Shown here in pieces: positions 48,853 to 59,859 of a stretch of 64,000 nt of DNA. The DNA is from Vogesella indigofera (GTDB lineage: Bacteria > Pseudomonadota > Gammaproteobacteria > Burkholderiales > Chromobacteriaceae): positions 124,001 to 188,000 of the forward strand of contig NZ_JAQQLA010000004.1 of the NCBI RefSeq assembly GCF_028548395.1, written 5' to 3'. Positions within the stretch are counted from its first letter, which is position 1. Every line of letters starts with the position of its first letter. The translations under genes and the position numbers were made by a program. The notes under the pieces are model-generated. The model worked only from the letters and a program-made list of their open reading frames with translations. It searched no databases and was not told where the DNA came from.

Positions 48853-50445
48853 TTACTTGACGCTAACACCCTTGAAGGAATAGTCGCCGAACGGGCTGAT
48901 CTTGAAGCCGTTCACTTCCTTGCGCATCGGCTGGTTCACCACCGAGTGGGCGATGGTCGACCAAGGCATATCTTTCTTGAAGATTTCCTGGGCCTTCGCG
49001 TACATGGCGGTGCGCTGCTTCAGGTCGGTGCTCTTGCGGGCGCCCAGCACTTCCTTGTCGAAGGCCTTGCTGCAGTAGCGCGCGTAGTTGGAACCGCCGA
49101 TGGCTTCGCAGGTCAGCAACACGCCGAGGAAGTTGTCCGGGCTGGCGTAGTCGCCGGTCCAGCCGATCAGGCCGGCGTCATGCTCGCCGTTCTTCATGCG
49201 CTTGAGGTATTCGCCCCACTCGTAGGAAGTGATCTTGGCCTTGACGCCGATCTTGGCCCAGTCGGCCTGGATCATTTCCGCCATCAGCTTGGCGTTCGGG
49301 TTGTACGGACGCTGTACCGGCATTGCCCACAGCGTGATCTCGAAGCCGTTCGGGTAGCCGGCCTTGGCCAGCAGTGCCTTGGCCTTGGCGATATCGGTCG
49401 GCTGGTTGCGCAGCGACTTGTTGTACGACCACAAGGACGCCGGGAACGGGTTAGCCGCTTCCTGGCCCTGGCCCTGGTACACGGCATCGATGATCGCCTT
49501 GCGGTTGATGGCCATGTCCAGTGCCTGACGCACTTCCAGCTTCTTCAGCTGCGGCTTTTCAACGTTGTAGGCCAGATAACCGATATTGAAACCCGGAGCG
49601 GACAGCATCTTCAGCGCCGGATCAGCCTTCATGCCGGCCAGATCCTGTGGCTTCGGATAGGACATGATCTGGCATTCGCCGGCCTTCATCTTCTGGGCAC
49701 GAACCGACGGGTCGGTGGTGATCGCGAAAATCAGGTTGTCGACCTTGACGTCGCCTTTTTTCCAGTACTGCTTGTTGGCCGCGTAACGGATCTGCGCGTC
49801 TTTCTGGTAGCGCTTCAGGATGAACGGACCAGTGCCGACCGGCTGCTGGTTGATCATCGACGCCTTGCCTTCCTTCATCAGCTTGTCACCGAATTCGGCA
49901 GACAGGATGGACGCGAACGGCATCGCGATCTTGGCCAGCAGGTCGGCATCCGGTGCCTTCAGCTTGAACACCACGGTGTACGGATCGGTCTTCTCGACGG
50001 CGGTGATATTGCTGTCCAGGCCGGTATCGGACGCGTACGGGAATTCAACGTTGTACGCTTTGCGGAACGGATGGTTCTTGTCGATCATCCGCATGAAGCT
50101 GAACACCACGTCATCGGCGTTGAAATCGCGGGACGGGGTGAAGTATTCGGTGGTGTGGAACTTGACGCCCTTGCGCAGCTTGAAGGTGTAAGTCAGGCCG
50201 TCCGGCGACGAAGTCCACGACTCGGCCAGACCCGGCTCGATATTGGTGGAGCCGGCCTTGAACTCGATCAGGCGGTTGAACATGGCGTGACCGGCAGCGT
50301 CAAAGGTAGAGCCGCCAGTGTATTGTGCGGAATCGAAGCCTTCAGGGCTGGCTTCGGAGCAGTAGATCAGTGTCCCTGCAGCCTGGGCGGCGGATGCCGC
50401 GGCAGTCAGACCGGCGGCCAGCAAAAGGTGTTTAGCAACTCGCAT
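48853..50445 (-). CDS. dppA: dipeptide-binding protein DppA
   Basis: 530 residues from ATG at 50445 after AGGAATAGAGAAACT. Signal peptide (HLLLAAGLTAAASAAQA). Family 5 extracellular solute-binding protein: GTLIYCSEASPEGFDSAQYT at the mature N-terminus, the class signature GLAESWTSSPDGLTYTFKLRKGVKFH, and GTGPFILKRYQKD. Binds dipeptides (in E. coli also haem and 5-aminolaevulinate) in the periplasm. Length close to E. coli DppA (535). Confidence 0.96.
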   Translation of the reverse strand: MRVAKHLLLAAGLTAAASAAQAAGTLIYCSEASPEGFDSAQYTGGSTFDAAGHAMFNRLIEFKAGSTNIEPGLAESWTSSPDGLTYTFKLRKGVKFHTTEYFTPSRDFNADDVVFSFMRMIDKNHPFRKAYNVEFPYASDTGLDSNITAVEKTDPYTVVFKLKAPDADLLAKIAMPFASILSAEFGDKLMKEGKASMINQQPVGTGPFILKRYQKDAQIRYAANKQYWKKGDVKVDNLIFAITTDPSVRAQKMKAGECQIMSYPKPQDLAGMKADPALKMLSAPGFNIGYLAYNVEKPQLKKLEVRQALDMAINRKAIIDAVYQGQGQEAANPFPASLWSYNKSLRNQPTDIAKAKALLAKAGYPNGFEITLWAMPVQRPYNPNAKLMAEMIQADWAKIGVKAKITSYEWGEYLKRMKNGEHDAGLIGWTGDYASPDNFLGVLLTCEAIGGSNYARYCSKAFDKEVLGARKSTDLKQRTAMYAKAQEIFKKDMPWSTIAHSVVNQPMRKEVNGFKISPFGDYSFKGVSVK

Positions 50446-50827
50446 AGTTTCTCTATTCCTTATTGTGTTTTTAATGACGGCGTTGATACGCCTCCATGTT
50501 CCGGGCTGACGGGCCGCTCGTTTTCCGCTGCCATCCTGACGGACGACGGCGGCAAAGCCCTTCCCGATTACGACATGCAACTAACAAGCCGATAACGTTC
50601 TACGTGGATGGCTAGCAGCAGCATGTTTGATTTGACTTTATACCGATCGCTGCAACGGAGCATCAGAAAAAGCACACCTCAGCCCAAGTAAAAAAACTGC
50701 GAACCGGGCAAAGTCTGCCGGCTGCGGCGCAGTATTTCACAGCCAACCTATCACATCCACTAAGTTATTATCATCATCAATGTGATTTTGTTATAGGATT
50801 TTGCTTTCACTTTTCCAGGGCCGCGGC
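50446..50827. promoter_or_regulatory. divergent regulatory region between dppA and the LysR gene
   Basis: 382 bases, no gene. Contains an inverted repeat ATCACAT (50750-50756) / ATGTGAT (50780-50786) in an AT-rich part 40-80 bases before the LysR start, with TTATAGG at about 50791 as a possible -10 for lysR. The dyad could be the autoregulatory site of the LysR protein. The half nearer dppA (50446-50640) has no evident dyad. Confidence 0.5.
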
Positions 50828-51751
50828 ATGATCCGTTTTCGCCAAATTGAGGCATTCCGCTCGTTAATGGACACCGGCACCACGGTGGGCGCGGCGCGGC
50901 GCATGCACATCACCCAGCCGGCGGTCAGCCGCCTGATCGCCGACCTGGAGGCAGACCTCGGCTTTCGCCTGTTCAACCGCACCAAGGGCCGCATGGAGCC
51001 AACCACCGCGGCGGTGCGCTTCCAGCTGGCGGTCGAGGAGAACTTCCTCGGCCTCGAACGCCTGCGCAAGGCCGCCGAAACCATCCGCAAGGACGAGACC
51101 CAGGCGCTGAGCGTCGCCTGCATGCCGGTGCTGTCCACCACGCTATTGCCTTTGATTCTAAAAGAGTTTTTCAAGATGCAGCCGGATGTGCCGGTCAACA
51201 TCGACTCGGTCGGCAATGCCGAGGTACTGGTACGGCTGCAGGACCTGAAAGTGGACGTCGCACTCAGCCTCGCCTTCCCCGCCATCGCCGGCATCGAGGT
51301 GGAGCCAATCCTGCAGGCGGAGGTGCTGTGCGCGCTGCCGGCCGGACACCGACTGTGCGACAGAGAGGTGATCACCCCTGCCGACCTCGTCGGCGAGAAC
51401 GTGATCGGCTGGATACCCAACCGCCCACTCAGCCAGGGCCAGGAAGACAAATACTTCCCGCAAGACATTGAAAAACCTAGGTTTCCGATCCGCACCCACA
51501 CCTCACACACCCGCTACGCGATGGTGGCGCACGGTCTCGGCGTCTCCATCGTCGAGCCGTTTGGCGCCCAGGTCTGGGAAAAACATGGCATTGTCGTAAA
51601 GCCTTTCCAGACCGAGGCCACCCACGATTACGTGCTGGCCTACCCCAGCACCGGCCGCCGCTCCACTCTGGTGCACGACTTCCGCACCGCCACCATGAAG
51701 GTGATCCAGGACCCGGCGCTGGTACCGTGGCAGCATGCTGCCGGCCAGTAA
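50828..51751 (+). CDS. LysR-family transcriptional regulator
   Basis: 307 residues from ATG at 50828. N-terminal winged helix-turn-helix (residues 1-60: FRQIEAFRSLMDTGTTVGAARRMHITQPAVSRLIADLE) and a C-terminal effector domain (about 90-295) of periplasmic-binding-protein fold. Like OccR/NocR-type members it begins RFRQIEAF. Divergent from dppA, so control of dipeptide or amino-acid uptake is the natural guess; the ligand is unknown. Confidence 0.88.
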   Translation: MIRFRQIEAFRSLMDTGTTVGAARRMHITQPAVSRLIADLEADLGFRLFNRTKGRMEPTTAAVRFQLAVEENFLGLERLRKAAETIRKDETQALSVACMPVLSTTLLPLILKEFFKMQPDVPVNIDSVGNAEVLVRLQDLKVDVALSLAFPAIAGIEVEPILQAEVLCALPAGHRLCDREVITPADLVGENVIGWIPNRPLSQGQEDKYFPQDIEKPRFPIRTHTSHTRYAMVAHGLGVSIVEPFGAQVWEKHGIVVKPFQTEATHDYVLAYPSTGRRSTLVHDFRTATMKVIQDPALVPWQHAAGQ

Positions 51752-51763
51752 AAAAAGCCGCAA

Positions 51764-51791
51764 AAAATGCCACCGTAAACTGTGGCATTTT
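51764..51791. terminator. bidirectional terminator between the LysR and KAS III genes
   Basis: Perfect ten-base stem AAAATGCCAC / GTGGCATTTT with eight-base loop. A-runs before and T-rich bases after make it usable from both sides; the two genes converge here. Confidence 0.8.
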
Positions 51792-51813
51792 AGTGACACT
51801 TAAATTTTGCCAC

Positions 51814-52935
51814 TCAGCATTTGCGCAGGATCACGCTGCCCACCGAGTAGCCGGCACCGAACGACGACAGCACGCCAAGGTCACCGGCGGCCATGTCTTC
51901 ATGATGCAGGTGCAGCGCGATCACCGAGCCGGCGGAGCTGGTATTGGCGTAGCGGTCGAGGATCACCGGCGCCTCGGCGGCCTCGGCATCGCGCCCGAGC
52001 ACGCGGCGCGCGATCAGCTGGTTCATGCTCAGGTTGGCCTGGTGCAGCCAGAAGCGCTTCACGTCGCCAGGCTGGATGGCCTGACTGTGCAGGTGCGCGA
52101 CGATGTGTTCGCCCACCATCGGACACACCTCTTTAAATACCTTGCGCCCCTGCTGCACGAACAGCTTGTCCAGCGCACCGATGCCGCGTTCGTCGCAACG
52201 GTTGAGGAAGCCGAAGTTGTTGCGGATATTGTTGGAGAACAGCGTCGCCAGCTTGCAGTCCACCACCTCGAAGCGCTGCGCCGCCGTGGCCAGCTCGGCA
52301 CGCTCCAGCAGCACCGCGGTGCAGGCGTCGCCGAAGATGAAATGGCTGTCGCGGTCGCGGAAGTTGAGGTGCGCCGAGCAGATCTCCGGGTTCACCATCA
52401 GCACCGCGCGCGCCTGGCCGCTGGCGATGGCACCGACCGCGGTCTGGATGCCGAAGGTGGCCGAGGAGCAGGCGACGTTCATGTCGAAGGCGTAACCATT
52501 GATGCCCAGCGCCTGTTGCACCTCGATCGACAGCGCCGGGTACGGCCGCGGCATATTGGAGCAGGCCACGATCACCATGTCGATGTCCGCCGCCGTGCGC
52601 CCGGCGCGGGCCAGCGCCTCGCGCGCCGCCGCCACCGCCATCTCCGCCTGCACCGACAGCGCGTCGTTGTCGCGCTCCGGCAGCGATGGCGCCATGCGCC
52701 GGCTGTCGAGCACGCCGGCGGCATCCATCAGGTAGCGTTGCTTGATGCCGGAGGCCTTCTCGATGAATTCGGCGCTGGACTCGGTCAGAGCCGCGATCTC
52801 GCCGCCGGCAATCTGTGCCGCGTGCGCGGCGTTGAAGTCGGCGACGTACTGGTTGAAGGCCACCACCAGGGCCTCGTTGCTGACGGCGTGGGGCGGGGTA
52901 AACAGGCCGGTGCCGCTGATGACAACCTTATACAT
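51814..52935 (-). CDS. beta-ketoacyl-ACP synthase III (FabH-like), long form
   Basis: 373 residues from ATG at 52935, some 55 longer than E. coli FabH (317). Thiolase fold with catalytic cysteine in NVACSSATFG, histidine in FWLHQANLSMN and asparagine in YANTSSAGSV: the Cys-His-Asn triad of KAS III. The insert near residues 30-60 (QYVADFNAAHAAQI) is typical of the longer forms like Pseudomonas PA3286, which uses medium-chain acyl-CoA to prime fatty-acid synthesis. It stands alone. The operator-like palindrome at 52975-52988 suggests control by a fatty-acid-responsive TetR protein. Confidence 0.87.
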   Translation of the reverse strand: MYKVVISGTGLFTPPHAVSNEALVVAFNQYVADFNAAHAAQIAGGEIAALTESSAEFIEKASGIKQRYLMDAAGVLDSRRMAPSLPERDNDALSVQAEMAVAAAREALARAGRTAADIDMVIVACSNMPRPYPALSIEVQQALGINGYAFDMNVACSSATFGIQTAVGAIASGQARAVLMVNPEICSAHLNFRDRDSHFIFGDACTAVLLERAELATAAQRFEVVDCKLATLFSNNIRNNFGFLNRCDERGIGALDKLFVQQGRKVFKEVCPMVGEHIVAHLHSQAIQPGDVKRFWLHQANLSMNQLIARRVLGRDAEAAEAPVILDRYANTSSAGSVIALHLHHEDMAAGDLGVLSSFGAGYSVGSVILRKC

Positions 52936-52974
52936 AGTGAATCCTTCGGCGTGTGCGCTATGGCAACTAAAATT

Positions 52975-52988
52975 CAAACAATTGTTTG
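52975..52988. promoter_or_regulatory. PsrA-like operator upstream of the KAS III gene
   Basis: CAAACAATTGTTTG, a perfect 14-bp palindrome 40 bases before the start codon. It fits the PsrA box known from Pseudomonas (G/CAAAC, 2-4 bases, GTTTG/C). A possible -10 TATGAT lies just upstream on the minus strand (about 52998-53003). Confidence 0.6.
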
Positions 52989-53137
52989 TGCGAATCATAC
53001 ACCAGTCGCGACGGAAAAATACCGGCCACGCGCCGCAAAGCGCGTTATAATCACGCGCTAGCCTGTCCCGGCCCTTGCGGCCAACCTTTGCCAGACGGCA
53101 CTCCCGATACCACAGTCCCGTGGAACCAAGACCCGCA

Positions 53138-53172
53138 ATAGTTGACTAAATTACTCGGATATAGGGTATAAT
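53138..53172 (+). promoter_or_regulatory. iscR promoter with IscR type 1 site
   Basis: 53138-53162 matches the 25-bp type 1 IscR consensus (ATASYYGACTRWWWYAGTCRRSTAT) at 23 positions; it begins ATAGTTGACT and ends CGGATAT. It covers the -35 TTGACT (53142-53147), and the -10 TATAAT follows at 53167-53172. Holo-IscR should thus repress its own operon, as in E. coli. Confidence 0.88.
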
Positions 53173-53201
53173 CGCCACAACTATTCAGGGAGCCTTTCAC
53201 C

Positions 53202-53687
53202 ATGCGCTTGACCACCAAAGGCCGCTTTGCCGTAACAGCCATGCTGGACCTCGCCCTGCGCGAAGCAAACGGTCCGGTGACGCTGGCCGGCATCAGCGAG
53301 CGCCAGGGCATTTCCCTGTCGTATCTCGAGCAATTATTTGGCAAGCTGCGCCGCTCGCAGCTGGTCGACAGCGTGCGCGGCCCCGGTGGCGGCTACACGC
53401 TGGCGCGCACCGTGCAGGAAATCTCCGTCGCCGACATCATCGTCGCGGTCGACGAATCGGTGGATGCCACCCAGTGCGGTGGCCGCGAGAACTGTCACGA
53501 CAACCACCGCTGCATGACACACGACCTGTGGACCAACCTGAACCTGACCATTTTCGACTATCTGTCGAAAGTCAGCTTGGCCAGCCTGGTCGATGCGCAG
53601 CGCGCCAAAGAAACCTGCGTAGTAATAGATCAACGCCCACAACGCCGTAATGGCACCTGTAGCGAGCCTCTCGCCGGCACCATCTGA
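53202..53687 (+). CDS. iscR: Rrf2-family iron-sulphur regulator IscR
   Basis: 161 residues. Winged helix ([35 protein letters not shown]) and the [2Fe-2S] ligands C-x5-C-x5-C-x2-H ([16 protein letters not shown] near 92-107), spaced as in E. coli. In the cluster-bound form it binds the type 1 site just upstream. First gene of the isc operon. Confidence 0.96.
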   Translation: MRLTTKGRFAVTAMLDLALREANGPVTLAGISERQGISLSYLEQLFGKLRRSQLVDSVRGPGGGYTLARTVQEISVADIIVAVDESVDATQCGGRENCHDNHRCMTHDLWTNLNLTIFDYLSKVSLASLVDAQRAKETCVVIDQRPQRRNGTCSEPLAGTI

Positions 53688-53712
53688 CCGTCGACCTCGT
53701 GGAGAACCCGTA

Positions 53713-54930
53713 ATGAGCGAGCTGAAACACCCCATTTACCTCGATTACTCCGCGACCACCCCGGTCGACCCGCGTGTGGCGGAGGTAATGATCCCGTTCC
53801 TGACCGAAAACTTCGGCAACCCGGCATCGCGCAGCCATTCCTACGGCTGGACCGCCGAGGAAGCGGTGGAAAACGCCCGCGCCCAGGTCGCCGCCCTGGT
53901 GAACTGCGATCCGAAAGAAATCGTGTGGACCTCCGGCGCCACCGAATCGATCAACCTCGCGCTCAAAGGCGCCGCCCAGTTCTACAAGAGCAAGGGCAAA
54001 CACCTGATCACGCTGAAGACCGAACACAAGGCCACGCTGGACACCATGCGCGAGCTGGAACGCCAGGGCTTCGAGGTCACCTACCTCGACGTGCAGGACA
54101 ACGGCCTGCTCGACCTCGCGGCACTGGAAGCGGCGCTGCGTCCGGACACCATCCTGGTGTCGGTGCTGTTCGTGAACAACGAAATCGGCGTGATCCAGGA
54201 CATCCCGGCCATCGGCGACATGCTGCGCAGCCGCGGCATCCTGCTGCACGTGGATTCGGCACAGGCCACCGGCAAGATCGACATCGACCTCGACAAGCTG
54301 AAGGTCGACCTGATGAGTTTCTCCGCGCACAAGACCTACGGCCCGAAAGGCGTCGGCGCGCTGTACATCCGCCGCAAGCCGCGCGTGCGCCTGGAAGCGC
54401 AGATGCACGGTGGCGGCCACGAGCGCGGCTTCCGCTCCGGCACCCTGGCCACGCACCAGATCGCCGGCATGGGTGAGGCCTACCGCATCGCCCGCGAGAG
54501 CATGCACGCCGAGAACGAGCGCATCCGTATGCTGCGCGACCGCCTGTGGGCCGGCCTGCAAGGCATCGAGGAAACCTACCTCAACGGCGACATCGACGCC
54601 CGCGTGCCGCACAACCTGAACGTGAGCTTCAACTTCGTCGAAGGCGAAAGCCTGATCATGGCGATCAAGGACCTGGCGGTATCGTCCGGCTCCGCCTGTA
54701 CCTCGGCCTCGCTGGAACCATCCTACGTGCTGCGCGCACTGGGCCGCAACGACGAACTGGCGCACAGCTCGATCCGCTTCTCCATCGGCCGCTTCACCAC
54801 CGAAGCCGATGTCGACTACGCGATCAAGCTGCTGCAGGAAAAGATCGGCAAGCTGCGCGAGATGTCCCCGCTGTGGGAGATGTTCAAGGACGGCGTCGAC
54901 CTCAACAGCATCGAATGGGCTGCACACTAA
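53713..54930 (+). CDS. iscS: cysteine desulfurase IscS
   Basis: 405 residues from ATG at 53713 after GTGGAGAACCCGTA. PLP lysine in [12 protein letters not shown], active cysteine in [17 protein letters not shown], substrate-binding GTLATHQ. It takes sulphur from cysteine for clusters and for thio-modification of tRNA. Length equals that of E. coli IscS (404) within one residue. Confidence 0.97.
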   Translation: MSELKHPIYLDYSATTPVDPRVAEVMIPFLTENFGNPASRSHSYGWTAEEAVENARAQVAALVNCDPKEIVWTSGATESINLALKGAAQFYKSKGKHLITLKTEHKATLDTMRELERQGFEVTYLDVQDNGLLDLAALEAALRPDTILVSVLFVNNEIGVIQDIPAIGDMLRSRGILLHVDSAQATGKIDIDLDKLKVDLMSFSAHKTYGPKGVGALYIRRKPRVRLEAQMHGGGHERGFRSGTLATHQIAGMGEAYRIARESMHAENERIRMLRDRLWAGLQGIEETYLNGDIDARVPHNLNVSFNFVEGESLIMAIKDLAVSSGSACTSASLEPSYVLRALGRNDELAHSSIRFSIGRFTTEADVDYAIKLLQEKIGKLREMSPLWEMFKDGVDLNSIEWAAH

Positions 54931-54988
54931 CAGATGGCATGATGCGGCCAACCTTGTACCGGCCGGCCGCATCGACAAGGAGAAAATC

Positions 54989-55372
54989 ATGGCATACAGC
55001 GACAAGGTAATGGACCACTACGAGAACCCGCGTAACGTGGGGGCTTTTGACAAGGGCGACGAATCGGTTGGCACCGGCATGGTCGGCGCACCGGCCTGTG
55101 GCGACGTGATGAAGCTGCAGATCAAGGTCAACGAACAGGGCGTGATCGAAGACGCCAAGTTCAAGACCTACGGCTGTGGCTCCGCCATTGCCTCCAGCTC
55201 GCTGGTGACCGAATGGGTCAAGGGCAAGACGCTGGATCAGGCGATGGCGCTGAAGAACACCGAAATCGCCGAAGAACTGGCCTTGCCGCCGGTCAAGATC
55301 CACTGCTCGATCCTGGCGGAAGATGCGATCAAGGCGGCCGTCGCCGACTACAAGCAAAAGCACGCTAAATGA
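54989..55372 (+). CDS. iscU: iron-sulphur scaffold IscU
   Basis: 127 residues after AAGGAGAAAATC. Three cluster-binding cysteines in [21 protein letters not shown] and [12 protein letters not shown], plus the HscA recognition motif LPPVK. The iscS-iscU gap carries a copy of the 13-bp repeat (54943-54955). Confidence 0.97.
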   Translation: MAYSDKVMDHYENPRNVGAFDKGDESVGTGMVGAPACGDVMKLQIKVNEQGVIEDAKFKTYGCGSAIASSSLVTEWVKGKTLDQAMALKNTEIAEELALPPVKIHCSILAEDAIKAAVADYKQKHAK

Positions 55373-55376
55373 TTCC

Positions 55377-55394
55377 GGGCGGCCGTGGCCGCCC
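55377..55394 (+). other. hairpin between iscU and iscA
   Basis: Stem GGGCGGC / GCCGCCC, loop CGTG, directly after the iscU stop and before the iscA ribosome site. No T-run; probably an mRNA stabiliser or processing boundary. Confidence 0.55.
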
Positions 55395-55419
55395 TCCTAA
55401 TCCTGAAGGCAAACGCACT

Positions 55420-55743
55420 ATGGCTATCACGCTTTCCGAAAACGCCGCCCGTCACGTCAGCAACTTTATCGCCAAGCGCGGCAAGGGTCTGGGCGTCCGT
55501 CTCGGCGTCAAGACTTCCGGCTGTTCCGGCATGGCCTACAAGCTGGAATTCGTCGATGTCGCCAGCGATGACGACATCGCGTTCGAGAGCTTCGGCGTCA
55601 AGGTGTTCACCGACGCCAAGAGCCTCGCCTACCTTGACGGCACCGAGCTGGACTACACCAAGGAAGGCCTCAACGAAGGCTTCAAGTTCAACAACCCGAA
55701 CGTGAAAAACGAATGCGGTTGTGGCGAGAGCTTCAACGTCTGA
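55420..55743 (+). CDS. iscA: iron-sulphur assembly protein IscA
   Basis: 107 residues from ATG at 55420 ([13 protein letters not shown]). A-type carrier with its three cysteines ([13 protein letters not shown] and ECGCGESF). Passes iron or clusters to target proteins. Confidence 0.96.
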   Translation: MAITLSENAARHVSNFIAKRGKGLGVRLGVKTSGCSGMAYKLEFVDVASDDDIAFESFGVKVFTDAKSLAYLDGTELDYTKEGLNEGFKFNNPNVKNECGCGESFNV

Positions 55744-55760
55744 TTTCCTTGCCGTGCTGA

Positions 55761-55809
55761 CGGCCCCTGTCTGACAGGGGCCGCAGTCGCGTCCCGAGCC
55801 CGCCTCGGG
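55761..55809 (+). other. two tandem hairpins between iscA and hscB
   Basis: First stem CGGCCCCTGT / ACAGGGGCCG (55761-55783, loop CTG), second CCCGAG / CTCGGG (55793-55809). Neither has a T-run. They may split the operon mRNA so that hscBA is expressed less than iscSUA. Confidence 0.55.
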
Positions 55810-55830
55810 TGTTGCCCGCAGAAAGCCTCC

Positions 55831-56376
55831 ATGACCGCCGACCTGTTCTCCGATTTCCAGCAGGACCACTTTGCCCTGTTCGGCCTGCCGCGCCGCTTTG
55901 CGCTGGACGGCGCCGAGCTGGACACGCTGTGGCGTACCGCCGCCGCGCAGGTGCATCCGGACCGTTTCGCCAGCGCCGGCGACGCCGAAAAGCGCGTCGC
56001 GCTAATGGCCGCCACCCGCGTCAACGAAGCCTACCAGACGCTGAAATCGCCGCTGGCGCGCGCGCGCTACCTGCTGCGACTGGCCGGTGTCGACACCGCA
56101 GAGGAAACCAACACCAGCATGCCGCCGGCGTTCCTGATGGCGCAGATGGAGTGGCGCGAAGCGATCGAGGACGCCCGCCACGGCCACGACGTCGACGCGC
56201 TGGAGCGGCTGTCGCGCCAGCTGCGCCAGGACGTGCGCGCGATGGAAGACGAGCTGGGCGAGGCGCTGGATGAGCAGCACGACCACGTCAGTGCCTCGCT
56301 GCTGGTGCGCAAGCTGCGTTTTCTGGAAAAGCTGGATCAGGAAATCGGCGACGCCATCGAGGCGTTGCTGTTTTGA
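55831..56376 (+). CDS. hscB: co-chaperone HscB
   Basis: 181 residues. N-terminal J domain with HPD (AQVHPDRFA) and FALFGLPRRFALD, C-terminal three-helix domain that binds IscU. Stimulates HscA. E. coli HscB has 171 residues. Confidence 0.95.
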   Translation: MTADLFSDFQQDHFALFGLPRRFALDGAELDTLWRTAAAQVHPDRFASAGDAEKRVALMAATRVNEAYQTLKSPLARARYLLRLAGVDTAEETNTSMPPAFLMAQMEWREAIEDARHGHDVDALERLSRQLRQDVRAMEDELGEALDEQHDHVSASLLVRKLRFLEKLDQEIGDAIEALLF

Positions 56377-56384
56377 GCATACCC

Positions 56385-56397
56385 AAGGTTGGCCGCA
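56385..56397 (+). repeat. copy of the 13-bp genome repeat between hscB and hscA
   Basis: AAGGTTGGCCGCA, eight bases after the hscB stop. Shown individually as an example of the many copies that sit just behind stop codons. Confidence 0.85.
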
Positions 56398-56443
56398 ATA
56401 CCGCGGCCAGCCCGGATCATTGAATAAAGAGTAGCTAGCAGCC

Positions 56444-58303
<1,860 letters not shown>

Positions 58304-58307
58304 GCCT

Positions 58308-58327
58308 TGCGGCCAACGTTGGCCGCA
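58308..58327. repeat. 20-bp palindrome of the genome repeat between hscA and fdx
   Basis: TGCGGCCAACGTTGGCCGCA four bases after the hscA stop and 28 before the fdx start. Inside an operon it would act as a partial terminator or mRNA boundary at most. Confidence 0.85.
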
Positions 58328-58355
58328 ACGCAGAACGACACCTGAAGGATTGACC

Positions 58356-58697
58356 ATGCCGCGTATCATTGTGCTGCCACACGCCGACCTGTGCCCCGAG
58401 GGCGCCGTACTCGACGATGTCGCCACCGGCACCACCGTGTGCGAAGCCCTGCTCGCCCACGACATCGAAATCGAACACGCTTGCGAGATGTCCTGCGCCT
58501 GCACCACCTGCCACGTCATCGTACGCGAAGGCTTCAACTCGCTGCCGCCATCCGACGATCTGGAAGACGACATGCTGGACAAGGCGTGGGGGCTGGAAGC
58601 GCAGTCGCGACTGTCCTGTCAGGCCATCGTCACCAGCGAAGACCTAGTGGTGGAGATCCCGCGCTACACCATCAACCACGCCCGCGAACACCACTGA
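58356..58697 (+). CDS. fdx: [2Fe-2S] ferredoxin of the ISC system
   Basis: 113 residues from ATG at 58356. Adrenodoxin-type ferredoxin, ligands CEMSCACTTC and the later SCQA (C-x5-C-x2-C...C). It supplies electrons for cluster assembly on IscU. Confidence 0.96.
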   Translation: MPRIIVLPHADLCPEGAVLDDVATGTTVCEALLAHDIEIEHACEMSCACTTCHVIVREGFNSLPPSDDLEDDMLDKAWGLEAQSRLSCQAIVTSEDLVVEIPRYTINHAREHH

Positions 58698-58724
58698 GCC
58701 ACGCCGCATCCAAGGAGACGCGCC

Positions 58725-58919
58725 ATGAAATGGACCGACATCAACGATATCGCCATCGAACTGTACGAGGCGCATCCGGACATCGACCCGACCACCATCC
58801 GCTTCGTCGAGCTGCACAACTGGGTGGTAGACCTGCCCGGTTTTGACGACGACCACAGCCGCGGTGGCGAAAAGGTGCTGGAAGCGATCCAGCAGGCCTG
58901 GATCAACGAAGCCGACTAG
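58725..58919 (+). CDS. iscX: IscX iron-sulphur assembly regulator
   Basis: 64 residues, acidic. MKWTDINDIAIELYEAHPDIDPTTIRF and ELHNWVVDLPGFDDD match the IscX family, which binds iron and IscS and tunes cluster synthesis. Last gene of the operon. The gap behind it (58920-59087) holds a G-variant copy of the genome repeat (58972-58984) and no clear terminator. Confidence 0.95.
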   Translation: MKWTDINDIAIELYEAHPDIDPTTIRFVELHNWVVDLPGFDDDHSRGGEKVLEAIQQAWINEAD

Positions 58920-59087
58920 AGCCTGTTAACGCTTGCCTGTCCGGATGCCGCACACGAAAACCGGCCCTGACAACGTTGGCCGCAACAGCCGTCACGCCCT
59001 GCCCGCCCCGGCAGGGCGTTTTGCTTGTCCTGCCGCCGGTGCTGGGCTGTAATGCAGCATGACCCTCAATCCTGCACTGGAGCCATC

Positions 59088-59723
59088 ATGCTGACCCTCG
59101 TCATCGGCAACAAGAACTTCTCGTCGTGGTCGCTGCGGCCGTGGCTGGTACTGAAACAGCTGGGCGAGCCGTTCGCCGAAAAACACATCCACCTCTACCA
59201 CCCGGACAGCAAGCAGCAGCTGCTGGCCGCCAATCCCGCCGGCAAGGTGCCGGTGCTGTTCGACGGCCTGCTGCGCGTGCACGACTCGCTGGCGATCTGC
59301 GAATACCTCGCCGAGCTGTTCCCGGCGGCGCGGCTGTGGCCGCAGGAGCGTGCCGAACGCGCCGAGGCGCGCGCCATCAGCGCCGAGATGCACGCCGGCT
59401 TCACCGCGCTGCGCAGCGAGATGCCGATGAATACCTGCCTGCGCACCCAGCTGCAGCCATCCGCCGACTGCGCCGCCGACATCGCGCGCATTACCGCCAT
59501 CTGGCGCCAGCTGCGCCAGCGTTTCGTCGCCGACGGCGACTTCCTGTTCGGCCACTTCGGCATCGCCGACGCCATGTTCGCCCCGGTGGTGCTGCGCTTT
59601 GTCAGCTACGGCGTGACGCTGGACCCGGTGTCGCAAGCCTACGCCGACAGCCTGCTGTCGCTGCCGGCGATGCAGCAATGGCTGGATGAAGCGGAACTGG
59701 AGCAGGCCGCCACCGACGCCTGA
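59088..59723 (+). CDS. glutathione S-transferase family protein
   Basis: 211 residues from ATG at 59088. N-terminal thioredoxin fold (LVIGNKNFSSWSLRPWLVLKQLG, serine-type active site SSWSLR) with NPAGKVPVLFDGLLRVHDSLAICEYL binding glutathione, and a helical C-terminal domain. NKNFSSWSLRPWL is typical of the GST group near maleylacetoacetate isomerase. Substrate unknown. Confidence 0.9.
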   Translation: MLTLVIGNKNFSSWSLRPWLVLKQLGEPFAEKHIHLYHPDSKQQLLAANPAGKVPVLFDGLLRVHDSLAICEYLAELFPAARLWPQERAERAEARAISAEMHAGFTALRSEMPMNTCLRTQLQPSADCAADIARITAIWRQLRQRFVADGDFLFGHFGIADAMFAPVVLRFVSYGVTLDPVSQAYADSLLSLPAMQQWLDEAELEQAATDA

Positions 59724-59733
59724 GCATGCCGCT

Positions 59734-59767
59734 GCCAGAAAACAGCCGGCCGCGGCGTTTTTCTGGC
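59734..59767 (+). terminator. hairpin downstream of the GST gene
   Basis: Outer arms GCCAGAAAAC / GTTTTTCTGGC with a GC-rich inner part (GCCGG / CCGCGGC). The T-run is part of the stem, so termination is likely but not certain. Confidence 0.5.
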
Positions 59768-59859
59768 ATATCCGGCCAGCAATGACGCATTGCCGATGGA
59801 GAAGTTGGCGGCAAGTCATTAGAATGGCCGGTTTTTCATTTCGATCGGGCACAGACAAC

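Noticed and set aside
53046..53051. TATAAT on the plus strand before iscR
   Set aside because: No -35 at a proper distance and it lies about 120 bases upstream of the well-formed iscR promoter at 53142-53172.
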